A stretch of 6,926 nt of DNA, from assembly GCA_037444005.1 (NCBI GenBank), contig JBBING010000108.1:1-6926 (forward strand), read 5' to 3'. Positions 5,609 through 6,926 of the stretch are shown one piece after another. This stretch comes from DATLZC01 sp037444005 (GTDB lineage Bacteria > Chloroflexota > Dehalococcoidia > DSTF01 > JACRBR01). A program made the translations under genes and the position numbers. Within the stretch, counting starts at the first letter, position 1, and every line of letters begins with the position of its first letter. The notes beneath the pieces are model-generated. The model was not told the origin of the DNA. It made no database searches and saw nothing but the letters and a program-made list of their open reading frames with translations.

Positions 5609-5779
5609 GTCATGCTGAGCCCGAGCGCAGCGAGGGCGAAGCATCTCTTACCCCCGGTGTACAACGATGCCCGCGAAGCGACCACATTCGTGGGCGCACG
5701 GCAGGCGTCGCCCGAGAGGGGTGACGTTCGTGTACGTGGGAAGAGATGCTTCGTCGGCCTGCGGCCTCCTCAGCATGAC
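5609..5779. repeat. Long palindromic element C, copy 3, inserted in an A-B spacer
   Basis: The ends GTCATGCTGAG (5609-5619) and CTCAGCATGAC (5769-5779) are inverted repeats, and the centre CGTG-GGCG-CACG (5689-5700) lies at the midpoint. Removing 5609-5779 joins 11 nt on the left to 11 nt on the right, giving a 22-nt spacer between A (ends 5597) and B (starts 5791), within the range of intact pairs. ATGG occurs on both flanks (5606-5609, 5781-5784) and may be a target duplication, though the right copy is offset by two bases. Confidence 0.88.
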
Positions 5780-5790
5780 GATGGCCCGCC

Positions 5791-5815
5791 GGCCACGCTA
5801 AAGTGTGGCCTTCAT
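5791..5815. repeat. B stem-loop, right half of the interrupted composite
   Basis: GGCCACGC, loop TAAA, GTGTGGCC, tail TTCAT: one arm position is changed so that a G-T pair replaces G-C. A small hairpin TTGGGG (5820-5825) with CCCCAA (5837-5842) follows, as in island 1, before the next A. Confidence 0.85.
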
Positions 5816-5849
5816 CGGTTTGGGGGAACGCCGCCGCCCCAACCCCTGC

Positions 5850-5920
5850 ATGAAGGGCAGGCTTTAGCCTGCCCGGCGGTGGACCGTCGCACCCCGGCCA
5901 CGCTGGAGCGTGGCCTTCAG
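5850..5920. repeat. A-B composite repeat
   Basis: A at 5850-5874 has loop TTTA and perfect arms. The 21-nt spacer is GC-rich. B at 5896-5920 has loop TGGA, perfect arms and a tail TTCAG. About 35 nt later GGTGACGTTCG (5955-5965) matches part of the right half of element C copies 1 and 3 and may be a remnant. The rest of 5921-6000 shows nothing recognisable. Confidence 0.85.
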
Positions 5921-6007
5921 GGAAGGGGGACGCGGGACCTTCGTCGACGGGGGATGGTGACGTTCGTTGGCGGGGAAAACGGGGCGGGCGCGGGCTCGCT
6001 TCGCCGG

Positions 6008-6039
6008 TTGACATATCGAGCGGGCGTTTCCGTTATCAT
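6008..6039 (+). promoter_or_regulatory. Possible promoter of the pseudopilin-like gene
   Basis: TTGACA at 6008-6013 is a perfect -35 box inside an unusually AT-rich patch. The best -10 match is TATCAT (6034-6039), but the spacer is 20 bp instead of 16-18; a weaker choice at 17 bp is CGTTAT. Transcription would start near 6045, leaving a leader of about 80 nt. The composition shift and the exact -35 make a promoter plausible. Confidence 0.45.
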
Positions 6040-6127
6040 TTCGGCGGGCCTGCGGGACTTCCCCGATGGCCCGTGGCGCCCGCGGGCTTCACACTGCCCG
6101 GGCGACGGGAGCGCGACGACCGAAGAC

Positions 6128-6691
6128 ATGACCTGGCGCGAGCGGCTGAGCGACCCCTGGTACGTCCTGCCCATCTCGGTGCTGGCGGGTGCGGTGCTGG
6201 CGCTCTCCCTCGCCATCGCCCTCGAGCCCGACGACAACCTCTCGGCGCAGCTCGCCGCCGCCTTCGAGCCCACCACCGAACCCACCGTCACGCCGACCCC
6301 GACGCCCGACCCCGGCGCGCTCATCCGCGACGAGCGGCGCCGTCTCGACCTCTTCGCCGTGAAGCTGGCCCTCGAGGCGTACTACCGCGACCACGGCGCC
6401 TTCCCCTACAGCACGCCGGGCGTGCAGACGCTGTGCGTGTACGAGGACGCCGACGCCGGCTGCAAGCTCCGGCCGTATCTCGACCCCATCCCGGTCGATG
6501 TGCTGGGCGACCCCCTGAACAACGGGTACTGGTACGAGTCGGACGGCCTGACGTACACGCTGTACGCGGCGATGGAGACGAACGTGGGCATCGACGAATC
6601 GAGCTGCCCGAGTCCGCGTCCGGAGCGGCTGCAGAAGGCGTTCGCGTTGCTGTGCATCCCGGGCGGGCCGCCCGGCCCTCCCCCGCAGTAG
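6128..6691 (+). CDS. Single-pass membrane protein with pseudopilin G-like outer domain
   Basis: Predicted 187 residues from ATG 6128. The frame stays open upstream to 5462, but that part only translates palindromic repeats, so the first Met before a clean membrane segment was chosen; the Shine-Dalgarno is weak (GGGAG, 16 nt away). Layout: short polar N-terminus MTWRERLSDP, membrane segment (about 11-32), a Thr/Pro linker (about 48-61), then a domain of about 110 residues. RRRLDLFAVKLALEAYYRDHGAFPYSTPGVQ, YLDPIPVDVLGDPLNNGYWYES and LTYTLYAAME match the pattern of type II secretion major pseudopilin (GspG) globular domains: a helix with LxxYxxxxGxxP, then PxDPxxxxYxY. Four cysteines (103, 112, 160, 176) may form disulfides. 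There is no prepilin leader (no G-F/Y-T-L-x-E), so it is unlikely to be cut by prepilin peptidase or built into a pilus. Function unknown; no secretion genes are adjacent. Confidence 0.75.
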   Translation: MTWRERLSDPWYVLPISVLAGAVLALSLAIALEPDDNLSAQLAAAFEPTTEPTVTPTPTPDPGALIRDERRRLDLFAVKLALEAYYRDHGAFPYSTPGVQTLCVYEDADAGCKLRPYLDPIPVDVLGDPLNNGYWYESDGLTYTLYAAMETNVGIDESSCPSPRPERLQKAFALLCIPGGPPGPPPQ

Positions 6692-6707
6692 CGCGCCTCA
6701 ATCCCGC

Positions 6708-6777
6708 TTGAAGGGCAGGCTTCAGCCTGCCCGTCGTGTCCCATGGCCTGCCGGCCACACTGAAGTGTGGCCTTCAT
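6708..6777. repeat. A-B composite repeat after the pseudopilin-like gene
   Basis: A at 6708-6732 has T for A at its first base but intact arms and loop. After 20 nt comes B at 6753-6777 with arms GGCCACAC and GTGTGGCC, a matched change on both sides. The unit starts 17 bp after the stop codon and may serve as the transcript end. Bases 6709-6763 are identical to 6872-6926. Confidence 0.88.
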
Positions 6778-6811
6778 TTTGGGGGAGCCCGTGGTGTCGT
6801 ATCGTGCCGTC

Positions 6812-6836
6812 GGCCACACTGAAGCGTGGCCTTCAT
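6812..6836. repeat. Lone B stem-loop whose A partner is lost
   Basis: GGCCACAC, loop TGAA, GCGTGGCC, tail TTCAT, with one mismatch in the stem. The 34 nt between the previous B and this one end in GTGGTGTCGTATCGTGCCGTC, a typical A-B spacer, so an A probably stood upstream and was deleted. Confidence 0.8.
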
Positions 6837-6870
6837 GTTAGGGGGAGGGCGCCGTCGCCCCGACCCGCGC

Positions 6871-6926
6871 ATGAAGGGCAGGCTTCAGCCTGCCCGTCGT
6901 GTCCCATGGCCTGCCGGCCACACTGA
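6871..6926. repeat. A-B composite repeat cut by the window end
   Basis: A at 6871-6895 is perfect. The 20-nt spacer is identical to that of the 6708 unit, and B starts at 6916 (GGCCACACTGA) and runs off the window. The repeat island therefore continues downstream. Confidence 0.85.

Noticed and set aside
5462..6127. N-terminal extension of the pseudopilin-like gene to 5462
   Set aside because: The added residues translate B, A and C repeats and precede the probable promoter at 6008-6039; the membrane segment fits a start at 6128.
1..6926. tRNA, rRNA, transposase or RAYT gene
   Set aside because: I read both strands for cloverleaf arms with CCA-type ends, rRNA core motifs and Y1 or DDE motifs and saw none; the repeats have no visible mobilising enzyme in this window.

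Overview
This window comes from a GC-rich bacterium. A partial secreted stalk protein, a cohesin-like secreted protein, a membrane-anchored sortase and a secreted matrixin-type metalloprotease with a fibronectin III domain suggest a lineage with a thin or monoderm envelope and many surface proteins. By gene style (Thr/Pro stalks, cohesin-like domains outside cellulosomes, class E/F-like sortase) I would guess Chloroflexota. That placement is inference; no rRNA or marker gene is present.

Layout. Positions 1-2187 form a plus-strand surface-protein block: the C-terminus of a Ser/Pro/Thr-rich stalk protein (2-385), a cohesin-like protein with signal peptide and C-terminal membrane tail (509-1288), a strong hairpin terminator (1301-1328), a structured leader (1388-1433) and a sortase (1465-2187). 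Positions 2188-2800 are a repeat island between converging genes. The metalloprotease runs on the minus strand (2801-3967, GTG start with a clear Shine-Dalgarno). A second repeat island (about 4137-4599) ends just upstream of a probably leaderless AbrB/PIN toxin-antitoxin pair (4648-4971 and 4943-5395). A third island (5443-5920) precedes a gene for a single-pass membrane protein with a pseudopilin G-like outer domain (6128-6691). A fourth island starts at 6708 and runs off the window.

The most unusual content is the repeats. Two 25-bp stem-loops, A (ATGAA, then arms GGGCAGGC/GCCTGCCC around loop TTCA) and B (arms GGCCACGC/GCGTGGCC around loop TGAA, then TTCAT), are variants of one family in opposite orientation. 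They occur as A-(18-22 nt)-B pairs, giving units of about 70 bp with inverted ends, like REPINs. I count nine A, nine B, one A-oriented variant with B-like arms, a truncated B at the window end and several decayed copies. Three copies of a second, larger element (C, 169-171 bp) are imperfect palindromes over their whole length, centred on the same GGCG loop. One C copy sits exactly inside an A-B spacer. Two nearly identical C copies bracket the toxin-antitoxin pair as direct repeats. None of these repeats occurs in the surface-protein block. No transposase or RAYT gene is present here, so any mobilising enzyme would have to be elsewhere.
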